A stretch of DNA of 33,452 nt from Oppiella nova (GCA_905397405.1 CAJPVJ010000189.1:1-33452); one strand, 5' to 3'. Shown: positions 21,501 through 32,623, counted from the stretch's first letter. Translations and numbers: made by a program. The notes: generated by a model from the letters alone, not told the origin.

Positions 21501-24500
21501 TAACATTTATACTTACAAGTTAGCTTATTTTAATCATTCATTACTATGATACTATAATCTTTACTATAATTATTATAAATAAAATAATAGCAAGTTTAAA
21601 AAGATAATTTTTCAATATTAAAATCAGTACTAAACTTAAAGATTGATATTAAATACTGTACAGAATCACAATATCAATAATAGTGTCCAATCGTATAATA
21701 GTGTTGAGAATATTATGTATGGAAAGACTTACTTTGCCGGTCCATTTGACCCCTTTCCAGATGGCGAAATAACAGGCCACCCACGCTATAAATAGGGTGA
21801 GAGCTAAAGGCCAGCGCACTCCTCCCAAATCGCCCATTCCTGGCGTCACCTGAAGAACATTCTTCCTGTAACACAATATTCACAATCAGCACACGATTGC
21901 CTTAATCACGAATAATATGGTCAACGAATTGGGACGGGATATAGGTATGTGATGGTGGACAGTGGTCTAGGAGGGTGTTTGTGGGACAGTCCGTACGTAC
22001 TCCCAGTACTCCTTGACAGGGCTGGAGAAGTGTGAGGCGTTGGCTTTGCAGAAAGCGGTGGTCGGCCCGTATTTAATAAAGCACTCGCGCTCGGCGTCGG
22101 CTAAATCGTACTCGGATTTGCATTTCGGAGAGTTCCAGGCGTTGGAGCAGCCCCTCCACGGCACGTCCCACGACAGCGAGTGGTACAGGTAGTACATGGC
22201 CCACGACAGCACCACTATGTAGTACACGTTCAGCCAGAATGCCATCACCGCCGCCGCGTAACCCACTCCTGATGTATTCAAAAACAATTGCTTTCAATTC
22301 GCCTTATTTTTTAGGTTTTTCTGTTTTGCAGTTAAGCTGCAAATTATTGTTTAATAAATCATTTCTTGGCTACTATTTAATTGTACTCACAAGTCAGTAG
22401 TAGATACTAATACAGTATATATATAAGTTATATCTTACTTTCTTTCTCAAAATTTTTCATAAATTATAATAATTATTATTAATGATTAGTTTAATAATTA
22501 ATTGTTTGATCAACATATGTATGCTTAGGTTTGGTGTGTATGCACATGATCGTTTAATTTTGTTTGTATATTTTACATTTATTTCTAGAATATTGATTTA
22601 AGTATGCTATCACTAGTGAAATAACTCATCCATGAACATTACTATTTGATATCCGAATACCCAAAACTAGATAAGGATGTTAAAACAGTTAGACATAATC
22701 CATAGAAAGAATAATTTGATGGAAAAATTGACTTCAGAATAAATTATCTCGGTAATAAACATCTTATTTTGTTGAGAATAAATTAATTTAAATGACTGAC
22801 TTGGACTATGATTTATATTTAAAATATTATATTCATAATGAATTGTAATATGTATTCATTTATTATATACAGAATTTATAATAACAACTTTACTGTATAT
22901 ACTGTTATTCTTAATATTATATTCTTTACTGTAAACATATTTTATATAATATTTAAATCGTTCATAAATGTAATATTTCTTTCCGATATAGCATATTAAA
23001 AAAATAAACGTTTAGAAAAAATAAATGTTGTATAAATGCAAAACTAAATACGGTAATAATACGAAAGCTGTTTACCGATTGACCATAATTATGTATAAAA
23101 CTTGAGTTAAATTTGAATAATGTATACTTTACATTTAAATCATAAATCAAATATGTTTTAATCGATTATAATCATTGAGAATAATATTTTTCAATCTATA
23201 TTTGTTCTAGTATTTTCTGATCTAGATAACTTTATTATAAATTATTTAAAATTAATTTATAAACTATATATTTTAAACAAATTCAAATTGAATTATTTGT
23301 TAAACTTATTCAATATTTAGTATTTTATAATAAATTGGTTATAAATGTTTTGTAAACAGTTAAAGTGACTATTCATTAGACATTATAATATAAACTCCAT
23401 AAAAAATTTATTTGGTAGAAAACCTCAAATCCTTACATACTTTATATTTTCAATTTAATGAATTTTATAACATTTTTCTTATTGTAATAAAAATAGGGAA
23501 ACATTTCTTTCAATTCATTCAATATACAAGTGATTTTTGAAATTTTTATCCTCCAAATTACATACAAAATGCTTATTCATTGAAAATATTTTGAATGAAA
23601 AGTAGAAAATCAGCAAAAATTAGAAAAATGTCGACATTTTTGAATATGATTTTGCAATTTATGAATATATAGCGAAAATGTTTCGGTCGTTTCCCAGTAA
23701 ATACACGAGTAGATTGCGAACAAAAATTTTAATTATAATAAAGTAATATTTAGAGGCACAGGGAGCTTGAATGCATGTGAATATATCCATACATACATTG
23801 CATTAATCATATTCAGTATAATATCTAAAAGCTGTCACTTCTGGTCACTTGTTTCAAAAGTGTGTCCTCTTTTGCAATCAGTTATCCAAATGACCGTAAA
23901 TTAGATTACTATTGAAATACTAGAATTAATTATTGTCTTTATATAATTCATTTGTTTAGCACTTGATTCTAGTTTTTAGATAAATCTATAACTGTTTTTA
24001 TGTATATTGATATTTTATTTAAATTTATTTAAAATAAACAAATTAATTAAATTTATATATTATTTTTATACAATTATTATTATTATAAATTATATAAATA
24101 ATTAAATATAAAATACAAGAATTTTAAACAGCAATAGATTTAAATAAAAGTAAAGTATTGATTGAAGCAAATGATTAATATGTTTGTTCTCAAATTGTTT
24201 TTTACTTTTAATTCTTGATTGCTGTTTGGGTTAAAACAATTTTTATTTTATGCTTCATTGCTGCAATTTATTTTACGGATCTATTCAAAACCTAGTATTT
24301 ATATATATCTGTAGTATAATACTTGTTATTTTAATTTGTAGATTAAATTAATATTGAAATATCAATATAATGATTTATCTCAACATAATTCAATGTTACT
24401 TGAATACAAAAATATTGTAATTTTTATTGATTACTTTAAAGTCTTAATGGAATTTAATTTTTATTTATGAATAATATTTATAAACATTATATTCAGGCTA

Positions 24501-27500
24501 ATTCCATTGATCAGTTTAAGTAAAAATTTATCTTTACTTAACTATGTATTAAATCTTCATAAATAAATAAATAATTATGTTTGAGAAAATGTAAGCCAGA
24601 AAAGCTTTTTATTCTATATTATTCTTTAATTAAATTTAAGTACAAAACAGTTGCTAAGAATTTTTATATAAAAGAAAGTATTTTTTTTATAAAATACTGT
24701 AAAACTAAAAGTAAAGGACTCACAAGACATCATTAAATAGAATTTTTTCAATGAAATACTGAACATATTTCTGTTTTTTGGCTCAATTAGTAAATTCTGG
24801 GAATTTTATTAAATTATTTTTTTGCTGTAAAAATCTCTTATCGATCAATACTTTACTGCAACTGTTGTTTGGAGTAGTCATAAGAATCGGTAATTGTTTA
24901 ATTGAATTAAACGATTATATTTATCAGCAAAGCATTGCTTCTACTAATAGGATAAAAGGGACTAATTATTAAGCATTGGGTAATGTTCACATAATTATAT
25001 TATTAACTTTTCTTAATTAAATTAATAATTATATTTTTATCATAGCTTAAACAAGAGATTTAATGTATAAATGATTGCAAAATCTTTAAACTTACAAAAA
25101 TGTTTGAATATAATTTACATAATTGACAAACAAATGTTTTGATACTGTTTTAAAATATTAATATAGAATTTACTTTAAAAAACAGTGTAAACCATTTAAT
25201 AAAACTATTAAAGCAAAAGATTCTTGAATTGTTTACTGTAGAGTAGTTAACAAAATAAAAACATCATTACTTGGCATTAATATATAAAATAAGTCATATT
25301 TGACTGCAATTACTTTGTTAGGGTGGCAGTATTATTGCTTAATAATTGTAATTTGTTGGCTTAACAAATATATTTACTGTGTATAAAATGATTTTTATAA
25401 AACACTTACAATACTAATAATTGTAAACAAAGTTTATTGGCCAAAAATGTTGATATGATTTCAATTTGAAAAATCAATAACCAGGGAAACAAATTGAATA
25501 ATATTTGATAGCACACACAGGAAAGGGAGGAAATTGGTCTCGTCTTATCATACATAAGCTATTCTATTGATACGTGTGTTAGGAGTAGTATGTTGTGAGC
25601 GATTTCGCGTACAATACGTGTTGACAAACCTTTGAAAATTGGACAGATTTTCCAGACGCTGACACCACCGATGCCCAGGAACTGTCCGAGCGATGCCTCC
25701 AAAAAGAAAGTGGGAATTCCGGCCAAAATCAGACATAATAAATATGGCACTAAGAATGCACCTGCACAATTAAGATATACAAAAAATTATAGTGGTCAAT
25801 AATGTGATACACATTATATGCGGAATATTACGTATGAATAGTAATGATATGAATAAACGAGATATTTCTAAATAAATTAGACACTCTTGTGATAAGCCTT
25901 TGCGAGTGTTTGTGATGTGAGTCGTAATAATAATCTGACACAACATATAACATAAAAATCGTTGAGTCTTTTGCCACTAAAAGGCTATCATATCTTTTAA
26001 TATCAATTGTTTGGGCGGTTTATGGCAAATGTATGGCAAAAGCCAAATATATGACGAGTAAAACTCCTCAGGAGATCATATTAAAGCAATAAGAAAGCTA
26101 TTACTAGAAATCAGAGCCCATAACTCATATCTAAGCAAACGCTCCCGAAATTGTTTTCATCCCATATCTCATGCGAACATATATTATATAATATGTAAGA
26201 AATAGGGCTCAGATATGCCGTATATACAGTATACAGAATATACACACAATAGTGGCTAAGCCTATACTACTTATTGTACAGAATATATTGGATATACGGT
26301 TCCGTACGTACAGACTATTAGCTCTCACTCTCTATGTTTAGCTGATGCCATAAAACACAATGTTTTACAAAACTAACGCTTGAATTACTTTTTATAGCAA
26401 ATAAATAAAATTCAAGATTTCATGGAAACAAAAGCTTACATATTGTATAAAATCATATGAATTTCCGATATAATAAAACATTGTACAAAAATAATAAGAA
26501 TTTATGACAAACCACTCAAACAAACACAAAATCTTTCCAATTCTTAGTTTACAAATATTTATTACAAATATGTTCTCTATTTCCCTATCACTAATGCATT
26601 GTCTCTGTAGTGTAATACTTGTGAAATAGGCACACAAATTTTTGCCATTTTTATTCATTCCAGCAGTCATTTTTATTTAAAAAATATGGCTTGTTAAAAT
26701 TTACATAATTTAAAATAATTAGTATAATACAAATTTAAAATTTAGTTTAAATGACGATTTTTTTGTATACTTGACTTGATATAAGTTTTGCCGCAAATTA
26801 AAGTCAAATTTGGAGCTCTATATTGCATAATGAAGTCTAAGGCCAACACCTGTTCAAATGAAATACTTGTGTATAAAATGTTGCCCAATATTTTACATAA
26901 TGTATGCTCTTTTGCAAAACCTAATAAATAAATTGCATTGTTTTTAATTTAAAACCAAATTTATTTCACCATTTTCTCAGAATTCTATGTATTTTATATG
27001 TTTTTAATAATATGGTATTTATGTTAAATTAAATCTTTTATATAAAGTAATTGATTTGTTATTAATGTTAAGCTAATTGTTTGGAAATTCTCTATTTGAA
27101 CATTAAATTAAAGTTGAATTTAAAGTTGAATGAAAACCGCATAGAAGTGCATGTATTTCATTAATTCCCTAATTCTTTATTGATATTAAACTCTCTTTTT
27201 TTATTCTCGTTTTGTAATACATTTTCACAATATTTTGGTTTGGATTCAATGCCAGCGCTGCTATTCATGAAAATTACGGCATATTTTTTTGCTCTTGATT
27301 TCAAAGTAAAGAACATTTGAAATCAATAAAAGTTTTGAACAGAAGCTCTGGAGGGCTGGCGTGTGAGGAACGGCAGCTTTTCTGAGTTTTATGCGGAAAT
27401 CAATTTCATTTCAGTAGAGCTTTTCATTTGCATTCACAGCACTTCACTATAAACTCGATTTCAGATTTAAACCAAACACTAATACTAAACACTGGGAACC

Positions 27501-28573
27501 AAATTCTTGAGGGAAATGTATCACAAAGTATTCAATTACAGCACAAATTTATTATACATTGTATTTCTTATTCAATTTACACACTTTGTCTTTATATGCA
27601 AACATTCCGTTTGTCTATTCGTTTAATATATATCTCTTTAAACACATTTTATTAGTTGAATCATAAAATTATAGATAAAAACAGAAGTCATAAAAATATT
27701 TGTTAAATTCTGCCTATTCTCTGCTAAACGATTAGAAATTATTAAATAATAATATCGAGAAATTCATATTAAAAAAGTAAAGATTCATTATTTTATTATT
27801 CAATTGATTCAATCACAGCACTTCACTATAAACTCGATTTCAGATTTAAACCAAACACTAATACTAAACACTGGGAACCAAATTCTTGAGGGAAATGTAT
27901 CACAAAGTATTCAATTACAGCACAAATTTATTATACATTTATTATACATCAGAGATGTGCAGCCGGATGTAATAAGCAAACATACTGTCTGAACACTATG
28001 ATGCAAACACTTGCATTTGACAAATTACATGATAATACACAATGTAGTCCGTCTTATGTCTATTTTATTTCCACAGAGTCATGACATATGTCATTTGTGG
28101 CATTAAAGACATAGGGGTCTGTTAATAGGCAATTCAATGAGCGATACAGTAAATGCTGCATTATGTGTACTTTTGCTCACTTTTTGCTCGCATGCACATA
28201 ACTGTTATACATTGTATTTCTTATTCAATTTACACACTTTGTCTTTATATGCAAACATTCCGTTTGTCTATTCGTTTAGTATATATCTCTTTAAACACAT
28301 TTTATTAGTTGAATCATAAAATTATAGATAAAAACACAAGTCATAAAAATATTTGTTAAATTCTGCCTATTCTCTGCTAAACGATTAGAAATTATTAAAT
28401 AATAATATCGAGAAATTCATATTAAAAAAGTAAAGATTCATTATTTTATTATTCAATTGATTCACATTTTTGCTCTAAAATCTAAAGCCAGTGATGCAGT
28501 GATTGTATCATTCGTTGCATTCCTTACACTCTATTCCATACAAACGTCAAAAGCACTCTTCAAAGCATAGAGT

Positions 28574-28623
<50 letters not shown>

Positions 28624-31579
28624 TGCGAATTATTGATTTTATGTGTATATACGATGTGTTTGGATATGAGAAACACAGAGTTCAGACTTTACGGTTGAAT
28701 TATTTGCACAACTATACCAACGATACCACTGAACCACTTTTTGCCCAAATAAGTGTCGAACAATTCCTTTCAGAGTAAATGTTTAATACTATAACAAAAC
28801 TTTTTCCCACTCATCGTCTCAATTCTTTTCAATAACTTTTGTAAGGGATTAACGGTTTTTAGGCAGACATTAAAAAGCGATGTGATTTTCTGCATATTTA
28901 ACGCATTTCTAGTGCCGATTCCGTCTCTCGTATGACATTGTCTTATGTTTTCTTAAGTACACATAAATTGCATATCAAATGATAAAATTAAACCCAAATT
29001 TCCGATTTATATTTTAATTTAATGTTATACTGAATATTAAAACATATGAGAAGTGAATTTGAATATTAAACTCATTTCTGTGCTCTAAGTGCGGGTGCCG
29101 TACAGTAGTGTACAGTAGAGCAGAGTCTTGAGTCAATTGTGGTGATGGCATCCATAGCAGTGTTTATGGCCTTCATCTATGGCAACGCTGTGATGCCAGA
29201 GCACAGCCTATCGATTTTGAATTGAAGAAAAACACACAAATAGAGAGAGAATGAGAGAGAAGGCCAGAGAGAGGCTGGAGAGAGAGAGAGAGAGAGAGCA
29301 CAGAATATTCTGAGAGAATACACGCTCTCCTCTCCTTTTGCTTCATTGCAAAAGCGCTGAGGATTTGGTTTGAGTTTTAAAAAGAAACTCAAAATTTGAA
29401 TTCAATTCTCATTTTTACGCCGATTTTCAGATGATTTGGTTAATTTGAATACAAATTCTCTGGTGGTATCGCATCGGCTATTCTTAACAATTGTGTGCTT
29501 CAATAGAGAGACAGAATATTCTGTTCGCTATATTCCTCTCAATTCATACAAATTGTCGACTAATTTATTGAATCGCTATTAGACTCAAAAACCAATAAAC
29601 TATTGGTTCGACTCTTCGACTCTTTAGTGTTTGATAAGAAAGAGAGAGAATTTGTATGAAAAGGAAGTGCTATAAGAATAAGAAAAGAGAAAAAGAGAGA
29701 CAAAAACTTAATGATTGCATTGCATTATATGTGTGGCACACATACTCTGGAGCACAACCACTGCCACTGGAATTCCTTTCGATTTATACTGATTTTTGTG
29801 ATCCAATGTTAGATCAACTGAAGGGCAGATTAAGCAATAAATTGGAGATAAATTACACAATGAGTACAATTAGAGGAGAGAGGAGTGGGAATAAGGATTT
29901 CTCTATTAATTGAAACAACACAACACAACCCCATTGAATCCAATTTAGACATAAGATATTATTAATGCTCTCAACCATTATATGACATATGTTTGAGTCT
30001 TCAAACCGAAAATTAAAGAAAATTTCACCAAATTTTAAACACATTGTACTGAAAAGCGTAGCCTAAGTGCTCCAGTATCTAATTTCTAAATGGAGTGGCA
30101 TTAAATTATTTTAGACATTATACTATAAATTAAAATCAATTTATGCTAATTTTAAGACTGTCTCGCATTTCATTGTGTGTTACAGTCTGTAAACACAATT
30201 AAGATATTGATTTTGTTTGATATATTTCATACATAATGAATAGTTGGTGTATATACTGTTTTTGATTGTAATTATATTGGTATCAAAAATAAAATTAAGA
30301 GTCAACTGAAAACATAATAGAGTTTAACTCATATATGACTGCTATATGACTGCACAGAATCGGATTTCCTTCACACACACCACTGAATGGCATAACAAAT
30401 ATGATTAATAATTAGGAAGTGAGAAATAAATTGGCAATTTTTTGAGACATCAACGTTTGGACAGTTTTTGAATGCCTATACATCAGACCACAAACACTCC
30501 CTTATTCTTAAATAGTATTATTTAGAAATATTTAATATAACTTATTATTCAATATCATAAGGTTTAAAATAATAATTTTATTATGAATTTCTCATAATTT
30601 ATTTCTCAAATATTTAACAAAATAATCATTTTTCTACAATTTTTAAAAATTAATTGCCAATTATTTTGAAAAAACCATGTAATAAACATATTATATGAAT
30701 ACATTAATGCTATTATAATGGATAATAAACATAATATATAAATGATTGAATACCTCCTCCATTCTTATAACAAAGGTATGGAAATCTCCATACATTTCCT
30801 AATCCGATGGCATAACCAACACATGACATAAGAAAGTCCATTTTTCCCGACCACTGCCCTAAAGAGTCAACTGAAAACATAATAGAGTTTAACTCATATA
30901 TGACTGCTATATGACTGCACAGAATCGGATTTCCTTCACACACACCACTGAATGGCATAACAAATATGATTAATAATTAGGAAGTGAGGAATAAATTGGC
31001 AATTTTTTGAGACATCAACGTTTGGACATTTTTTGAATGCCTATACATCACACCACAAACACTCCCTTATTCTTAAATAGTATTACTATTTATTTAGAAA
31101 TATTTCATATAACTTATTATTCAATATCATAAGGTTTAAATAAAAATTTTATTATGAATTTCTCATAATTTATTTCTCAACAAATATTTAACAAAATAAT
31201 CATTTGTCTACAATTTTTAAAAATTAATTGCCAATTTTTTGAAAAATACTATGTAATAAACATATTATATGAATACATTAATGCTATTATAATGAATAAT
31301 AAACAGAATATATATAAATGATTGAATACCTCCTCCATTCTTATAACAAAGGTATGGAAATCTCCATACATTTCCTAATCCGATGGCATAACCAACACAT
31401 GACATAAGAAAGTCCATTTTTCCCGACCACTGCCCTCTTTCCGGTATATCTCCGTCAACTAATTTCACTTCAGTAGGCACAGCACCAGTAGGGACAGCAT
31501 TATTAGCATTTGGCTGATACCGTTCCCCAGCAGCTGATCCGCCGAAACTGTTGAGTTCTAATTTATTCTTATCCGACAT
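18428..31579 (-). CDS. SLC6A1: SLC6 sodium/chloride-dependent GABA transporter, GAT-1 type (13 exons)
   Basis: Thirteen minus-strand exons join in phase to give 621 residues, the normal SLC6 length. The family cotransports Na+, Cl- and substrate across the plasma membrane; GAT-1 clears synaptic GABA. TM1 has [13 protein letters not shown] (63-75), and [14 protein letters not shown] matches vertebrate GAT-1 rather than the taurine/betaine branch. Other features are [11 protein letters not shown] in TM3, the paired EL2 cysteines ([14 protein letters not shown]) and an N-A-S glycosylation site. TM6 has FFSYGLGLG (317-324). TM7 has [13 protein letters not shown], which keeps the chloride-site Asn and Ser. 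TM8 has LGLDSQ (415-420) with Thr423. The C terminus ends TTVTPV, a class I PDZ-type ligand. Exons (high to low): 31579-31330, 25761-25630, 22268-22001, 21865-21733, 20677-20543, 20398-20295, 20146-20022, 19750-19638, 19445-19314, 19218-19116, 19001-18901, 18769-18602, 18529-18428. Substrate assignment by similarity is probable; C. elegans SNF-11 and insect GATs are the nearest comparisons. Confidence 0.93.
18602..18769 (-). CDS. SLC6A1: GAT exon 12 (TM12)
   Basis: Acceptor CGTTATAG|GGA, donor TCTGAA|GTAATT, 168 nt, phase 0. Encodes [20 protein letters not shown] and the TM12 block [20 protein letters not shown]. Intron retention would end the protein at TAA 18569 after ten extra residues. 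Confidence 0.88.
18901..19001 (-). CDS. SLC6A1: GAT exon 11 (TM11)
   Basis: Acceptor AACACTAG|GA, donor TGCTTT|GTGAGT, phase 1 to 0. Encodes [20 protein letters not shown] and [12 protein letters not shown]. Confidence 0.87.
19116..19218 (-). CDS. SLC6A1: GAT exon 10 (TM10)
   Basis: Acceptor ACCAATAG|GG, donor TATG|GTTAGG, phase 0 to 1. Encodes [16 protein letters not shown] and [13 protein letters not shown]. Confidence 0.87.
19314..19445 (-). CDS. SLC6A1: GAT exon 9 (TM9)
   Basis: Acceptor GCCATAG|TTC, donor GTCGAA|GTGTGT, 132 nt, phase 0. Encodes [20 protein letters not shown] and [17 protein letters not shown]. Confidence 0.87.
19638..19750 (-). CDS. SLC6A1: GAT exon 8 (TM8)
   Basis: Acceptor TGAAAAG|GC, donor AGTCAA|GTAAGT, phase 1 to 0. 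Encodes [20 protein letters not shown] and the LGLDSQ sodium-site motif. Confidence 0.88.
20022..20146 (-). CDS. SLC6A1: GAT exon 7 (TM7)
   Basis: Acceptor TACCCAG|G, donor TCTG|GTATGT, phase 2 to 1. Encodes [18 protein letters not shown] and the following FSIIGFMA. Confidence 0.9.
20220..20244 (+). repeat. (GA)n microsatellite in GAT intron 6
   Basis: Twelve GA dinucleotides inside the 148-bp intron between exons 6 and 7. Confidence 0.95.
20295..20398 (-). CDS. SLC6A1: GAT exon 6 (TM6)
   Basis: Acceptor ACTGTAG|GTC, donor CACAA|GTTTGT, phase 0 to 2. Encodes [18 protein letters not shown], the unwound TM6 substrate and ion site. Confidence 0.88.
20543..20677 (-). CDS. SLC6A1: GAT exon 5 (TM5)
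   Basis: Acceptor TATCACAG|GTC, donor GCTAAC|GTAATG, 135 nt, phase 0. Encodes [18 protein letters not shown] and [12 protein letters not shown]. Found from splice sites and homology; it lies in no long open frame. Confidence 0.88.
21733..21865 (-). CDS. SLC6A1: GAT exon 4 (TM4)
   Basis: Acceptor GTTACAG|G, donor GGCAAA|GTAAGT, phase 2 to 0. Encodes [18 protein letters not shown] then [10 protein letters not shown]. Confidence 0.9.
22001..22268 (-). CDS. SLC6A1: GAT exon 3 (TM3 and extracellular loop 2)
   Basis: Acceptor ACATCAG|GA, donor TGGGA|GTACGT, phase 1 to 2. Contains [11 protein letters not shown], the loop-2 disulfide cysteines and an N-A-S sequon. Confidence 0.9.
25630..25761 (-). 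CDS. SLC6A1: GAT exon 2 (TM2)
   Basis: Acceptor TTGTGCAG|GT, donor AAAG|GTTTGT, 132 nt, phase 1 to 1. Encodes [20 protein letters not shown] and the [11 protein letters not shown] loop. Confidence 0.9.
27434..27812 (+). repeat. Tandem duplication unit 1 (uninterrupted, 379 bp)
   Basis: Begins TCACAGCACTTCACTATAAA and ends ATTCAATTGATTCAA. Nearly identical, apart from scattered single-base changes, to the two halves found at 27813-27930 and 28205-28464. This is the empty-site version of the MITE insertion. Confidence 0.92.
27813..28464 (+). repeat. Tandem duplication unit 2, split by an insertion
   Basis: Starts exactly where unit 1 ends. Removing the 255-bp insert, the 8-bp target duplication and an 11-bp local repeat (TTATTATACAT) leaves 378 bp collinear with unit 1. 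Confidence 0.92.
27950..28204 (+). mobile_element. hAT-like non-autonomous element (MITE), 255 bp
   Basis: Left end CAGAGATGTGCAGCCGG; right end, read inward, CAGTTATGTGCATGCGA (12 of 17 match, including CAG and ATGTGCA). It is flanked by an 8-bp direct repeat TTATACAT (27942-27949 and 28205-28212), the target length typical of hAT transposons, and the CAG-start, TG-rich end fits hAT termini. It has no transposase frame. The paired empty site in unit 1 fixes both ends. Confidence 0.8.
28579..28619 (+). repeat. (GA)n microsatellite
   Basis: About 20 uninterrupted GA dinucleotides within GAT intron 1. Confidence 0.95.
29136..29205. other. Imperfect hairpin in GC-richer island of GAT intron 1
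   Basis: TGGCATC pairs with GATGCCA, continuing inward as ATAGC with GCTGT (one G-U) and GTT with AAC, and outward as TGTG with CACA across a small internal loop. The loop is about 19 nt. The 29080-29210 block is clearly GC-richer than its surroundings. It could be a structured RNA or pre-miRNA-like foldback; no known family is recognised. Confidence 0.3.
29241..29299 (+). repeat. Imperfect (GA)n tract
   Basis: GA-rich tract ending in about 11 pure GA dinucleotides (29278-29299). Confidence 0.9.
30297..30860 (+). repeat. Tandem duplication copy A (564 bp) containing a duplicate of GAT exon 1
   Basis: Collinear with 30862-31436 and directly adjacent to it. Differences are scattered substitutions and a few short indels, all in intronic DNA; the exon-derived 105 bp looks identical. 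The right end stops within exon 1 at the codons for GQWSG. Confidence 0.93.
30754..30858 (-). pseudogene. Duplicate TM1 exon segment of GAT (possible alternative exon)
   Basis: Encodes QWSGKMDF, then the TM1 motif [13 protein letters not shown] and YLCYKNGG, identical to residues 50-83 of the main exon 1, with the same GGAG|GTATTC donor. The original start codon and N-tail are missing. The duplication junction has created TGACTCTTTAG|GG, an acceptor-like end. With it the exon is 105 nt, phase 1 to 1, so inclusion would repeat TM1 in frame. Alternatively an ATG at 30958 opens a frame that runs through to the same donor in the right phase. It could be a dead copy, an alternative first exon, or an assembly artefact. 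Confidence 0.7.
30862..31436 (+). repeat. Tandem duplication copy B (575 bp), overlapping the authentic GAT exon 1
   Basis: Parent or sister copy of 30297-30860. Its right end lies inside the functional exon 1, and the remainder is intron 1 sequence. Confidence 0.93.
31330..31579 (-). CDS. SLC6A1: GAT exon 1 (N-tail and TM1)
   Basis: ATG at 31579, five bases after an acceptor-like AATCCACAG, so a 5' UTR exon upstream is likely. Ends phase 1 at GGAG|GTATTC after YLCYKNGG. Confidence 0.9.
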
Positions 31580-32278
31580 CTCTTCTGTGGATTTAAGAGA
31601 TTTGCAAATGTTTTACAATCCGTTTAAAAATAAACAAATTAAGCAAATATTTTGAATAGAAAATAACAAAAGGCTTCAAACCTGATATGTTTGAACTTAA
31701 ATAGAGATTTGTGGCAATAATTGCGATTATTATCCCGTATTAATATATATACAATAATTAATGGTAACAAAAGTGGTGCCAATTATAATAATAGAGTTAT
31801 TTTAATGGCAATGGAGAGTGAATCACATAATGATAACCACATCACGTCTTGGCCTTCATGATTAAAAAACTAATAGATTTCCACATAATTAGCACTTTAT
31901 TAACCGATAGTCAAACAAAATTTGCAACTGATATGTGTTTGTATATGAAATCCCGTGGATATGTGTGTTTGCAATAAATGTCAGAATATTCTGTTTAACG
32001 AAATAAAAACATTTGCAAAATAAACACTCGTTTGAAGCGAAAAAAGAGTAGAAATAAGTGGCGTTTGGAAGTGAATCGACGGCTCCGGAGCGGTGGCAGC
32101 GATGGAATCACTGGAATCACTGAACGACTGGTGGAGTGGCTGTGAGTGTGTGTGTGAGTGAGTGTGTGTGCGAGCGGTGGTGCCAGAGAGTGGCGGTGCC
32201 ATCCACTCGCATATCAGTATCGACCAAATGATTTCTCGTATTGTGAGCGACAGCAAGAATATTGATGTACTTCTGTGT

Positions 32279-32292
32279 GAGTCACGTGACTC
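32279..32292. promoter_or_regulatory. 14-bp palindrome GAGTCACGTGACTC with CACGTG E-box
   Basis: A perfect palindrome whose core GTCACGTGAC matches the extended E-box bound by bHLH-zip factors of the USF/MITF-TFEB type. It lies in the GC-richer block about 700 bases upstream of the GAT start codon. Function is inferred from the motif alone. Confidence 0.35.
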
Positions 32293-32623
32293 CTCCACAA
32301 CTCCAATGGCAATGGGATGCCATTCACCAGCAGAAGCGCTACCAGTTTTCGTGTCGACGGCGCAGTTCGCTCGGCAGTCAACACCTGTAAAAATTTGACT
32401 CATTTTGCCACTCATTTCACATATCCATCGCCTAATCAATGGTGCCTTTCCTTTCCTTCCCTTTCCTATGATAGCGGCTACCGATGCCTCGTCTGACAAA
32501 AGGCTATCCGATACTAATGAAGACGTAAGACATGTCTCGCAATACAGTAATTGATTGAATGGATGGCCCAAACACTTGACATCTCTCTGCTTTCGGTTTC
32601 TGAATTTCAAACACACATATCGT

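Larger units (their letters stand above)
25762..31329 (-). other. GAT intron 1 (5.6 kb), repeat-bearing
   Basis: Largest intron of the gene, between the TM1 and TM2 exons. It contains the exon-1 duplicate at 30754-30858, the split 379-bp tandem duplication with a hAT-like MITE, GA tracts at 28579-28619 and 29241-29299, and a GC-richer foldback at 29136-29205. No independent coding gene is evident. Confidence 0.8.

Noticed and set aside
27428-27992. Paired plus-strand frames sharing [18 protein letters not shown]
   Set aside because: The similarity is explained by the tandem DNA duplication. Composition is AT-driven and the frames sit inside a GAT intron.
31981-32616. 211-codon minus-strand open frame upstream of GAT
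   Set aside because: No domain, odd composition (His/Thr repeats from CA/GT simple sequence), extends into low-complexity DNA. More likely 5' UTR or promoter of GAT.
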